A stretch of 46,210 bases of DNA from BOG-908 sp964242035 (lineage in GTDB: Bacteria > Pseudomonadota > Alphaproteobacteria > Acetobacterales > Acetobacteraceae): assembly GCA_964242035.1 (NCBI GenBank), contig CAXTCL010000003.1:1-46210 (forward strand). The letters are read 5' to 3'. Position 1 is the stretch's first letter; each line of letters starts with the position of its first letter. The notes beneath the pieces are model-generated. The model ran no database searches. It worked only from the letters and a program-made list of their open reading frames with translations, and was not told the origin of the DNA. Positions 16,881-24,913 of this stretch are shown in pieces. Position numbers and translations under genes: made by a program.

Positions 16881-17315
16881 TCGTCAAAGCCGCACTGCCA
16901 GGCGATGCACAGCTCATCCCGCTGGTGAATGTCGCGCCATCGCTGCTGGCGCGCCTTGGCATATGCACCGGCCGTGATGGCGATGTAGTTCCAGCGCTGG
17001 CCGGTTCAAAATGGAGTGAACTTGTGAGCGCGCCTGGGCTGGTCTGGACTGCATCGGCGCCAAGCGCGCCACCGTCCAGACCCGACGCGCTGACCAGCCC
17101 GCAACAGCACGACGCCATGCGCCGGACGGCGGCCGCTGGCCGGCTTCACCATGCGCAGTCTCTCATCGCACGGGGGCAACTGTCCGAAGCGGCAGGTATG
17201 CTTGCGGAGGCGGACAGGCTTTGGCGGCATAGCGTATCGATCCTGAAGCTCCTTGCACACTGCCGGCCCGCCGAGACAAGGCAGACGTCCTGAGTGTCTG
17301 TTCGAGCGCTACCCA
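16881..17315. other. No recognisable gene; breakpoint flank
   Basis: Open frames exist on both strands (for example plus 16925-17293, 122 codons, with a helical tail ARGQLSEAAGMLAEADRLW), but none has a start, Shine-Dalgarno or family signature I recognise. A minus-strand peptide AGAYAKARQQRWRDIHQRDE directly abutting the IS66 breakpoint has coding character and may be a relic of the gene the element interrupted. Confidence 0.4.
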
Positions 17316-17468
17316 CAGGAAACACGCAGTCCTCTTCAAAAGGGACCAAACAGTTTTTACTCCCTGCACCAGCATCAACAGCCAGGTGTCACAGAAGAAC
17401 TGATAGCGGGAGAAGCAGCGAACAGGGCGAAAGTTGGCTTCTTCTTTGTAGAAGAAGGCCTTGCTTCA
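17316..17468. repeat. Palindromic AT-rich intergenic element, degenerate copy H
   Basis: The left arm (CAGTCCTCTTCAAAAGGGAC, then CAAACAGTTTTTACTCCCTG) and right arm (GCGAAAGTTGGCTTCTTC to AGAAGAAGGCCTTGCTTC) are recognisable as an eroded copy of the family. The central GC-rich repeat is mostly lost. It lies 73 bp beyond the stop of the GNAT gene, further than in the other copies. Confidence 0.7.
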
Positions 17469-17541
17469 TCTTCCAAAGGTCAGTCTCACCGGAATGGATA
17501 CTATTACCGCCTATTCCGAGAAGCGAACTCGCCTTGAAAGG

Positions 17542-18556
17542 TTAGCGATGCAACGGCCTGAGCCATTGCCGATCCCTAAATCGGACGAGAGCGGATGACC
17601 GCTGCATCAGCTCGATTATGTCGGTTGTACTTTCTTGGCAAAACAGGCGAATACGCAGGTCGCCCGTCTCCAGCTTGCGCCGTGTTGCCTCGGCGATCAG
17701 CCTGATGCCGAGGCCGCGGCGGCGCCAATCGGGACGAACGGCCAAAACATCAAAGGTGCCGAGATCGCCGCTGAACCGGCTGATCGCAATCCCCACCACG
17801 TCCGGCCGCTCTTCGTTACCAGTCACCGCGACGATGGATGTTTCTGCATTTGCCGCCTCCGGCCCTTGCCCCAGCAGCACGGGTATGGGATTGCCGTCGT
17901 GCGCGTCTGGAAACGCCTGCAGCCAGAGTAGGGCCACGTCCTTGATTGATGCCTGCGATAAAGGGATGAGCCGCAGGTCCGCAGACCTATCACGTCGCGA
18001 GATCGCGCGAGCGAGATCACATACGGCTGCATAAACATGCGCCACCCGCGTCTCAAAATGCAGGGTCAGCAAGCCGGGTTCGAGCCCACAGGCCAGCAGG
18101 AAACCCTCTGCGGGATCACTCTCCTGGAGCGCAGGATGTACTCTCAAGAAAATCTGTGTCTGCCGAACACAGCGCGATGGCAGCATCGGTCAACGATCTG
18201 CCGATTCCCCGCCTCCGTTCGATTTGATTCACATGGAGTGTAAATCGGAAGCCAGGCGGATTGCCTTCGTTCCTCCACGTGAGCGCCGCAACACCTACAA
18301 CATTTTCAGCCGGTCCGCGCACGGCGACAAGCAACTCAGGCGCTGCTTCCGGAGTGAACACCCCAGGAAGCATGGCCCGGCAAAGAGGCATTTCAGTATC
18401 GTAAGCCTGACGAACGGACCAGTCTTGAAGGTCAGGGAGGTAAGTGATCATTGCGCCTACAAGTGACGTATAAGAGCTTCGTGTTCGGACCGCCTCGCTG
18501 ACCCAATCTAACGCCGGGTAGCGACAGCCCTGGTCTAGGGGTCTACTATCATTCAT
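17542..18556 (-). pseudogene. Two-domain GNAT acetyltransferase with a frameshift
   Basis: Two overlapping frames together give one protein of about 335 residues with two GNAT domains. The first (from about 18556; ATG 18451 is also possible) contains the acetyl-CoA loop ERRRGIGRSLTDAA. The second contains DWRRRGLGIRLIAEATRR. The first frame runs into a premature stop at 18116, while the second continues as RVHPALQESDPAEGFLLACG, the expected end of a GNAT fold. A one-base change near 18147 (an extra T in CTTGAG on the minus strand) restores a single frame reading TDFLRVHPALQ. It is either a recent pseudogene or a sequencing error. The substrate is unknown. Confidence 0.75.
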
Positions 18557-18619
18557 GGGCGACCTGCAGGGGAATGCAAATTCATCAAGGGCCACCAAAC
18601 TACCGTGCCTGTTCGGCAA

Positions 18620-20118
18620 CAGCCTGGTATTCCGATCTCACGCCAACGGATCGCCATCATAAGCAAAGTGCCCGGCTTCCATGCAAGCCACGACGCGTTT
18701 CGTCGCGCTGCTGTCTAGCACCTGTTAAAACTTGCTGCTTGGATTGATTGGCCGTCACGCGTTGACGGCCTTTCTGAAGCAAAGGTGAACCAGAAGATTT
18801 GACATCTGGTCGGGTGCCTCCATGTCCTGTCCTGGCCGTATGACTTTGTCGTTCAAAGGACGTCTTGTTGCGGTCTGGTGAGCGCATCGTCATCGATATC
18901 CGAGTAGGGAATCTATGAGCGGATAGAAGGTGCCGGGCTTGAAACGCGCTGTCGCTCACCTGGGCGTGCTAAAATCAGCCACCAGCCTGCCCGACCCATT
19001 GGGCGGCACGCTGAGCAGCGTGGGCGGCGCGGGGTTCACCCAAAGCGCACTCAGCATGTTTCAGCGGCCTGCAAGCGCTCTGGAGAGTCATCGAGGCTTC
19101 ACTCAAGAGATATAGCCCATACTGTAAGACGTCGTCGCGCTAGTATGCCGGCATCTCCACTCTTCAATACGGCGGTCTGTCTACGCTTCAGTATGGTGGC
19201 TTATTCACGCGCCAGTATGGAGGCCTGTCGTCGCTTCAGTAAGGCGGCGTGTCAACGCTTTCGGGCACCGGTTTGTCTACCCTGTCAGGCGGCGGTATGT
19301 CTACTTCGGCGACTAATGTATATCGTAGTAACCTTCCGCTTAGGCCAGAGTACTTGAGAGAACTTCAAGTGAGAGGCTTCCAGCAGGCGGCGGCTATGAT
19401 CAGGCGGCATCTACCGACTTTTCTCTGGCCAGGAAACTTCTTCACTTAACACACCATTTGAAGAAGCGGTGCGCCGGCCGATCGGCTGATGTCCGTGCGG
19501 GCTCAGGCGGCCTGCGCGGCGTCGTCGAGCCAGACGCGCACCTCCGGCACCGACCGGCGCCAGCGCAGGGACAAAGGGCGGCAGCACGTCATCACTGGCG
19601 CCCTCGCGGTGCCCGGCACCGGAGTGGCAGCCGTAAGCGTCAACGGGCACTGACCGGCTCCTCGTCTCTGACGGGCGGCATTTCCGGAAGCCCGGCGGCG
19701 AAGACCGGCTCTGCCGGTCTAAGTCAGCGGCGGACCGGTTACCATCAGGGCGCAGGACAAGTCAAACCATCGCCCGCATGTGCCGCCTAGTCGCTACGAG
19801 CCGACATACTAAGCCGGCTGCCCGGCGAGGAGGTGGGTGCAGCCATTTCGCCGATCCGGGCCTGATAGCCACATTGCTGCCCGCCGGGTTCTGGCAGAGC
19901 AGCCAAATCCGCCACACCATTCGGATGCTGCCGAGATGGTCATCTGGGTTTCTTCAAGATGGAAGCTCCCGGCGATTGCACGGGCCTAATGTTCCGGGTA
20001 GGTATTGGAGACAGGGTCTTCGTTTTACGACTGTCTGACGCTGTTGTCTTGGCCGTTCTCCCTCTAGGGCCCTGGGGAAAGATTAAGTTATCGACCCGCT
20101 GGTAAAAGGCAGCCCATC
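18620..20118. other. 1.5-kb gap with decayed repetitive sequence, no intact gene
   Basis: No intact gene is supported. Short open frames encode Gly/Ser/Ala-rich peptides (GGTLSSVGGAGFTQSALSMF near 19000; SSSLTGGISGSPAAKTGSAG near 19660). These flank the 24-bp tandem repeat at 19126-19312, so the gap may be the remains of one repetitive surface-type protein gene. The last 150 bp precede the LOV gene and probably hold its promoter, but I see no clear -35/-10 pair. Confidence 0.5.
19126..19312 (+). repeat. 24-bp tandem repeat (about 7.5 units) encoding a decayed octapeptide repeat
   Basis: Units begin at 19126, 19150, 19174, 19198, 19222, 19246, 19270 and 19294 with consensus GGYCTGTCTACGCTTCAGTA plus four bases. 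In one frame they read GGLSTLQY-like octapeptides: GISTLQYG, GLSTLQYG, GLFTRQYG, GLSSLQ, GVSTLSGT, GLSTLSGG. Stops interrupt the frame at 19141 (TAG) and 19240 (TAA), so it is no longer translated as one chain. Confidence 0.8.
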
Positions 20119-22281
20119 GTGGCACTAGGCGAACCGACAGTAACCGGTATCGGTTTGGAAGCCGGCCTGGCGCATGCGAGCAAGTGCGTCGTCCTTAGCG
20201 ACGCGCGCATGCCTGATCAGCCGATCGTCTTCGTCAACGCGGCCTTTACCACTCTCACCGGTTACTCCTTCGAAGAGGCAGTAGGGCGAAATTGCCGGTT
20301 CTTGCAAGGACCTCTCACCGACCGCACGTCGGTCAAACGCATGAAGCAAGCTCTCGACGAGGGCGTATCGATACAGTGTGAGTTGATGAACTACCGCAAG
20401 ACAGGGGAGCCTTACTGCAGCAGATTCAGTGTCGATCCGATACGCGATGCCACAGGAGAAATCACGCACTACATCAGTATTCAGCGCAATGCGGATTCCG
20501 AGCGCGCCGCGGCGTCAGGCCTGATCGAGGCGGAACAGCGGCTTGCTACTCTCATCGACAATATCCCTGGCTACGTCTTTCGCCGTGTCATGCATGCCGA
20601 CCGTACGCTGAGCTTCCCGCTCCTGAGCCGCTCGTTTTTCCGCATACTTGGCTTGCCGGACGACACTGAACTCGAGGCCAGGGGTTTTGTCGACTACATG
20701 CGCCCGGACGAACACGCGGAACTCGTTCGCAGCGTCGTCCAGTCGGGTCTCGACCTCACGACCGTGCGGTCCGACGTCCGGCTTATCGCTCCTTCCGGCC
20801 AGGAATTCTGGTTCCGCAGCGTCTCCAAACCGCGAGCTGAAGCTGACGGCAGCGTAGTCTGGGAGGGTGTCGCAGTCGACATCACGGCTGAGAAAATCTC
20901 CGACGCGAAAATCTTCTACCTCGCCCACCATGATGTCCTGACCGCCCTGCCGAACCGTGTGCTATTCCGCTCGGCACTTCTCGACGCGGTTGCCGGTGCC
21001 ACGCTGCGCACCCCGGGAATTGTCTTGTTTTTCATCGATCTGGACGAGTTCCAAGTTCTCAACGAGGAACTCGGCGTCGCCTTTGGCGACCTCATATTGG
21101 CGGAGGTGGGCCGTCGCCTTATGGCTTTTGCCCAAAGCCGGCACGGTAGCGCAGCCCGGCTCGGCGGCGACGAGTTCGCACTTCTGCTGCCTGCCACAAG
21201 CTCAGAGCCTGACCCGCTGGCTCTTGCCCAGGCGATACACCAGGAACTCTTGCGTCCGCACCTGATCTCGGGGAGGACCGTCTCGATCGAGAGCTGCGTG
21301 GGCACAGTCGCCTACCGCTACAAAGATGACGCTGTGTCCTTCAACCCGGAAGACAGGGCCGCAGAGTTAATGAAACGCGCCGACTTGGCGCTGCATCGCG
21401 CCAAACAGGAGGGTTCGGGCTCGTGCCATGTATACTCGGCGGAAATCGATGATCGGGTACAAAACCGTGTTGCGTTGCGGACCTCGCTTCAGGATGGGCT
21501 GAGCCACGACCAATTCCAGTTGCATTACCAGCCGCTTGTTGATCTTGTCACCGGCAGGATCGTGGGCGCCGAGGCGCTGGTGCGCTGGAACCATCCCGAA
21601 CTCGGTCTGCAGCGCCCGGACCTGTTCATCCCCTACGCCGAATCGTCAGGACTGATCGTCCCGCTCGGCGCCTGGGTGATCAGGCAGGCGATGACTCAGG
21701 GACAGGCCTGGCGGCAGCGCGGCCTGGTTCCACCTCGCATGGCGATCAACCTCTCCGCGGTCCAGTTGCAGCGGCCGGGCTTCCTGGCGACAGTGGAGCG
21801 GAGCTTGGGCGAGACCGGCGCCAGGGCAGAGGATTACGAATTCGAGCTGACCGAGGGAACGCTGGTGCGTGCGGCCACCGAAGTGCACCGGCAGCTCGAC
21901 AGCCTGCGCACTACTGGGTTCAGGCTCGCCATCGACGATTTCGGGACCGGTCACTCGACCCTGAAATCGCTTCGCGACTTCGCCATCGACAAGGTGAAGA
22001 TCGACCAAACCTTCGTTCGCAACCTCGTCATTAATTCCAACGATGCCTCGATCATCCGTGCCATCATGGAGCTGTCGCGAAGTCTCAAGCTCGACGTCGT
22101 AGCCGAGGGGATCGAGACAGTGATGCAGCGCGACTTCCTCGTGGACGTCGGCTGCAAGACGGGACAGGGTTATCTGTTGAGCCTGCCTCTAACCGCAGAG
22201 GATTTTGGGTGGCTGATCGAGAAGCGTCATCTGCTTCTGCCGGGACGGCCCGAGAGTTCGGACGCAGTGCGGCAGGGATGA
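20119..22281 (+). CDS. LOV-PAS-GGDEF-EAL blue-light cyclic-di-GMP enzyme
   Basis: A 720-residue cytoplasmic protein. Residues 20-125 form a LOV domain with the flavin-adduct motif GRNCRFLQ (Cys59). Residues 140-258 form a second PAS domain ending VAVDITAEK. GGDEF 265-435 has LTALPNR, FFIDLDEF and an intact GGDEF (349-353). EAL 450-710 has GAEALVRW (EAL 485-487), AINLSAVQL, FELTEG, IDDFGTGHSTLKS, KIDQTFV, VAEGIET and TGQGYLLS. Metal and substrate residues of both halves are present, so synthase and phosphodiesterase activities are both possible. The RxxD inhibitory site before GGDEF is missing (Ser and Gly there). The start is GTG. It lies 15 bp before kaiC, so output linked to the Kai proteins is likely. 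Confidence 0.95.
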   Translation: MALGEPTVTGIGLEAGLAHASKCVVLSDARMPDQPIVFVNAAFTTLTGYSFEEAVGRNCRFLQGPLTDRTSVKRMKQALDEGVSIQCELMNYRKTGEPYCSRFSVDPIRDATGEITHYISIQRNADSERAAASGLIEAEQRLATLIDNIPGYVFRRVMHADRTLSFPLLSRSFFRILGLPDDTELEARGFVDYMRPDEHAELVRSVVQSGLDLTTVRSDVRLIAPSGQEFWFRSVSKPRAEADGSVVWEGVAVDITAEKISDAKIFYLAHHDVLTALPNRVLFRSALLDAVAGATLRTPGIVLFFIDLDEFQVLNEELGVAFGDLILAEVGRRLMAFAQSRHGSAARLGGDEFALLLPATSSEPDPLALAQAIHQELLRPHLISGRTVSIESCVGTVAYRYKDDAVSFNPEDRAAELMKRADLALHRAKQEGSGSCHVYSAEIDDRVQNRVALRTSLQDGLSHDQFQLHYQPLVDLVTGRIVGAEALVRWNHPELGLQRPDLFIPYAESSGLIVPLGAWVIRQAMTQGQAWRQRGLVPPRMAINLSAVQLQRPGFLATVERSLGETGARAEDYEFELTEGTLVRAATEVHRQLDSLRTTGFRLAIDDFGTGHSTLKSLRDFAIDKVKIDQTFVRNLVINSNDASIIRAIMELSRSLKLDVVAEGIETVMQRDFLVDVGCKTGQGYLLSLPLTAEDFGWLIEKRHLLLPGRPESSDAVRQG

Positions 22282-22296
22282 AAGGCGTCTTGCACC

Positions 22297-24057
22297 ATGG
22301 ACAACGATGACGGCGAAAGGCCAGGGGCGTCCCGGCATGAGCCGCCGCTTGCCAAGACACCCACCGGCATAAAGGGTTTCGACCAGATCTCCAGGGGCGG
22401 ATTGCCCAACAACAGAACAACGATCGTCATCGGTGGCCCGGGCGCCGGCAAAACCGTGTTCGCACTGCAGACGGTCGTCAACCGCCTCGTCACACGAGGC
22501 GAGCCGGCTATCGTGGTCGCTTTCGAGGAGCCGATCGCCAGCATCGAACAGAACATGGCCTCTTTCGACTGGGACATCGGCGAACTGCGCCAGCAGGGGC
22601 TCATTTTCCTCAATGCGAAAGCACCGACGACCGCCCTGATCGGCGGCGCGTTCGATCTCAACGGGCTGCTGGCCATGCTCACGGCACTGCGGCAAGAGGC
22701 AGGCGCGCGCAACATCGTCTTCGACGGACTCGACATGCTGCTCAGCAGCCTGGGATCCAAATCGCTCGTGCAGCAGGAACTTGCCCGGCTCGACGAGTGG
22801 ATAAGGCAGTCAAGCATTTCCGCGATCATGACCGTAAAGTCGTTCGGGGTCAGCGAAATGGACCAGCTCTATTCGCAGTTCCTCGAATACATGACCGACT
22901 GTGTCGTCAAGTTGAGCATCGCGTTTGGCGAAACGACGACATCGCGCAGCCTGTGCATCACCAAATACCGCGGTTCCGGCTTCGCTGCCAACCCGGTGCC
23001 GATGGTGATCGGCAAGTCAGGTATCGACGTGCTGGCGTTCAAGGACACCCGCAGAGATTACCCCACCTTCACGGACCGTGTCTCGTCAGGGATCCCTGGC
23101 CTCGATTCGATCATCGGCGGCGGCTACGTGAGGGGTAGCAGTATCCTGATCTCGGGAAGCCCCGGCACATCGAAAACCAGTCTCAGCGCGAATTTCGCTG
23201 CTGGCGCCTGTGCCCGAGGAGAAAAGGCGCTGTTCGTCAGTTTCGACGAGAGTGCATCGCAGATCGTCTCGAACATGCGCTCGATCGGACTCGACCTGTC
23301 GCCCAGCATCAAGAACGAAAGCCTGATCATGGCTTCACTCCTGTCCACCGGGCGCAGCCCGGAAGAGCACTACAAGGTGATTCGCGACTTGCTTGAACTG
23401 CACAAGCCTCAATGTCTGGTTATCGATCCACTATCCGCCCTGCTGAAAGCCGGCTACCCGTTTACGGAACTGATTTCCGAAAGCCTTGTGGAGACATCCA
23501 GGGAAATCGGCATCACCGTGCTTTGCACTTCGCTGCTCGGCCAGGTCACGGGCGAGACAGAACTCTCGGCGAGCCGCGTTTCGACGATCGCCGACACCTG
23601 GATCCACGTCTCCTACGTCGCCGAGGCCGGCGAGCGGAACCGGGCGCTCACGATCATCAAGTCGCGCGGCACGCAGCATTCCAACCAGGTGCGCGAGCTG
23701 CTGCTCAGCCCTGCGGGCATCCATCTGAGCGACGCCTACGTCGCGGAAGGCAGGGTGCTGATGGGCAGCGCCAGGGCGCAGAAGGAAGCCGAAAGCCTGC
23801 GGCTGCAGACGCTCGCCCTCGTTAGCCACGAGCATGCCAAGCGCCAGATCGAACACGACATCGCCGATCTCGAGACACGGTTGAAGTTGCTGGCACAGGA
23901 TCTGGCCGCCAAACAGCGTGAGGCCGCGTTCTTTGCCGTCTCCGAGCGGGTTCGCGCCGAGCAGGAGACAGCGAATGCTGCAACACGTCTGGCGCTCAGG
24001 AGTGCCGACGACAATTCCGGCGCTGGCTGGACCGCAGGACATGAGGTCCCGCTGTGA
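22297..24057 (+). CDS. kaiC: KaiC-type double RecA ATPase
   Basis: A 586-residue protein with two KaiC domains: CI about 20-245 and CII about 258-480. Walker A is GGPGAGKT (46-53) in CI and GSPGTSKT (287-294) in CII. The catalytic acidic pair is Glu77-Glu78 in CI but Asp317-Glu318 in CII. The CII segment SASRVSTIADT aligns with the cyanobacterial phosphorylation loop, placing Ser429-Thr430 at Ser431-Thr432; position 426 is Ser rather than Thr. After residue 490 a charged coiled coil (about 494-560) replaces the cyanobacterial tail. It would hydrolyse ATP as a hexamer and autophosphorylate. The next gene is kaiB, overlapping by four bases. No kaiA is seen, suggesting an hourglass-type timer or a signalling ATPase. 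Confidence 0.95.
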   Translation: MDNDDGERPGASRHEPPLAKTPTGIKGFDQISRGGLPNNRTTIVIGGPGAGKTVFALQTVVNRLVTRGEPAIVVAFEEPIASIEQNMASFDWDIGELRQQGLIFLNAKAPTTALIGGAFDLNGLLAMLTALRQEAGARNIVFDGLDMLLSSLGSKSLVQQELARLDEWIRQSSISAIMTVKSFGVSEMDQLYSQFLEYMTDCVVKLSIAFGETTTSRSLCITKYRGSGFAANPVPMVIGKSGIDVLAFKDTRRDYPTFTDRVSSGIPGLDSIIGGGYVRGSSILISGSPGTSKTSLSANFAAGACARGEKALFVSFDESASQIVSNMRSIGLDLSPSIKNESLIMASLLSTGRSPEEHYKVIRDLLELHKPQCLVIDPLSALLKAGYPFTELISESLVETSREIGITVLCTSLLGQVTGETELSASRVSTIADTWIHVSYVAEAGERNRALTIIKSRGTQHSNQVRELLLSPAGIHLSDAYVAEGRVLMGSARAQKEAESLRLQTLALVSHEHAKRQIEHDIADLETRLKLLAQDLAAKQREAAFFAVSERVRAEQETANAATRLALRSADDNSGAGWTAGHEVPL

Positions 24058-24386
24058 CCGTGCTTCCAGACCCGCCGCCAGAAGAGAACGCCAAAACCGC
24101 AGGCGCCTGGCTCCGTCTCTACATTGCGGGCGATACCCCGAATTCCATGCGTGCGCAGAAGAACCTGGCAGCTGCACTGAGCGCGATCGACGGCGACGCT
24201 TGCCTGCTGAATGTCAACATCATCGACGTCTTCAAAAACGCCAGGCGCGCGCTTGTGGATGGCGTGATCGTCACGCCTACTCTCATCGGCGGCGTCCGGA
24301 CAGATCGGCTGCAGCTGATGGGCGACCTGACCGATGGGGAAAAGCTTGGCCATATGCTGAGCTCCCTGACGAAGCGGGAACCCTGA
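24054..24386 (+). CDS. kaiB: KaiB-like thioredoxin-fold protein
   Basis: A 110-residue protein with the KaiB landmarks LRLYIAGDTPNSMRAQKNL, NVNIIDVFKNARRA, VTPTLIGGV and LMGDLTDGEKL. These correspond to the LYVAGNTPNS, IDVLKNP, ATPTL and IGDLSD blocks of cyanobacterial KaiB. Its start overlaps the kaiC stop (ATGA), giving translational coupling and matched stoichiometry. KaiB binds the CI ring of KaiC after fold switching. Whether this one switches folds cannot be read, but the core is complete and the extra residues are at the N-terminus (Pro/Glu-rich, about 15). Confidence 0.95.
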   Translation: MTVLPDPPPEENAKTAGAWLRLYIAGDTPNSMRAQKNLAAALSAIDGDACLLNVNIIDVFKNARRALVDGVIVTPTLIGGVRTDRLQLMGDLTDGEKLGHMLSSLTKREP

Positions 24387-24408
24387 CGCTCGTCAGCCGC
24401 GTATGTTC

Positions 24409-24557
24409 AGGCAAAGCCTTCTTTTTCGGAGATGGAAAAAAACTTTTACACCCCGCATTTCTAACCTGCGTGTTCCTCCGGGACCACACGGACACTGCAC
24501 CAGCGGGGAAACAACAGTTTTTTGGTTTTTTCAAAAGGACTGCTTGCTTTCTGCCTT
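24409..24557. repeat. Palindromic AT-rich intergenic element, degenerate copy C
   Basis: The right arm is well kept (CAGTTTTTTGG, then TTTTTTCAAAAGGACTGC and TTGCTTTCTGCCTT). The left arm (GGCAAAGCCTTCTTTTTCGG, then AAAAAAACTTTT) has lost the second half of its hairpin. It starts 22 bp after the kaiB stop and may end the LOV-kaiC-kaiB transcript. Confidence 0.8.
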
Positions 24558-24913
24558 GATACGGCGTCGGCGTTATCGGTCCGGGTGCCTGGGGTGATTA
24601 CGTTGCCTCCGTCCTCGACTTGGTTTTCCCAAGCCGCTGCCGTCGGCCGGTCAGAAGGGCAGTCGCCCTCCGGGTTGGCGCCGTATCTTCCGCGGCAGCA
24701 GGTGCTCTGGAAGCAGCTTGGGTTGGCATTACGCCCAACAGTTTCCGCGCCTTTCGATCAATTTATCTTGAATACAACCGCAGGTTAGCTATATGTTTCC
24801 AGGCTGGCGTGAATTGCGCCTGCGGACCGGGTCAGTCGATCCACCGTCACGTCGGTTTGCCGTGCAGCGTCTGCCGCCGTGGACAGGTGGGTTCACGTCT
24901 TTAAGGTTCCGAA
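24558..24913. other. Leader region of the phytochrome gene
   Basis: A 356-bp stretch without a supported gene between repeat copy C and the phytochrome ATG. It probably contains the promoter. AT-rich words (TTATCTTGAATACAACC at about 24763 and AGCTATATG at about 24787) are the likeliest core, but no confident -35/-10 pair is assigned. Confidence 0.35.

Noticed and set aside
19126..19312. CRISPR array
   Set aside because: Units are contiguous 24-mers without spacers, diverge in protein-like fashion, and no cas genes are near.
24611..24788. Small gene in the leader of bphP
   Set aside because: Open frames on plus lack a Shine-Dalgarno, family signature or consistent codon use.
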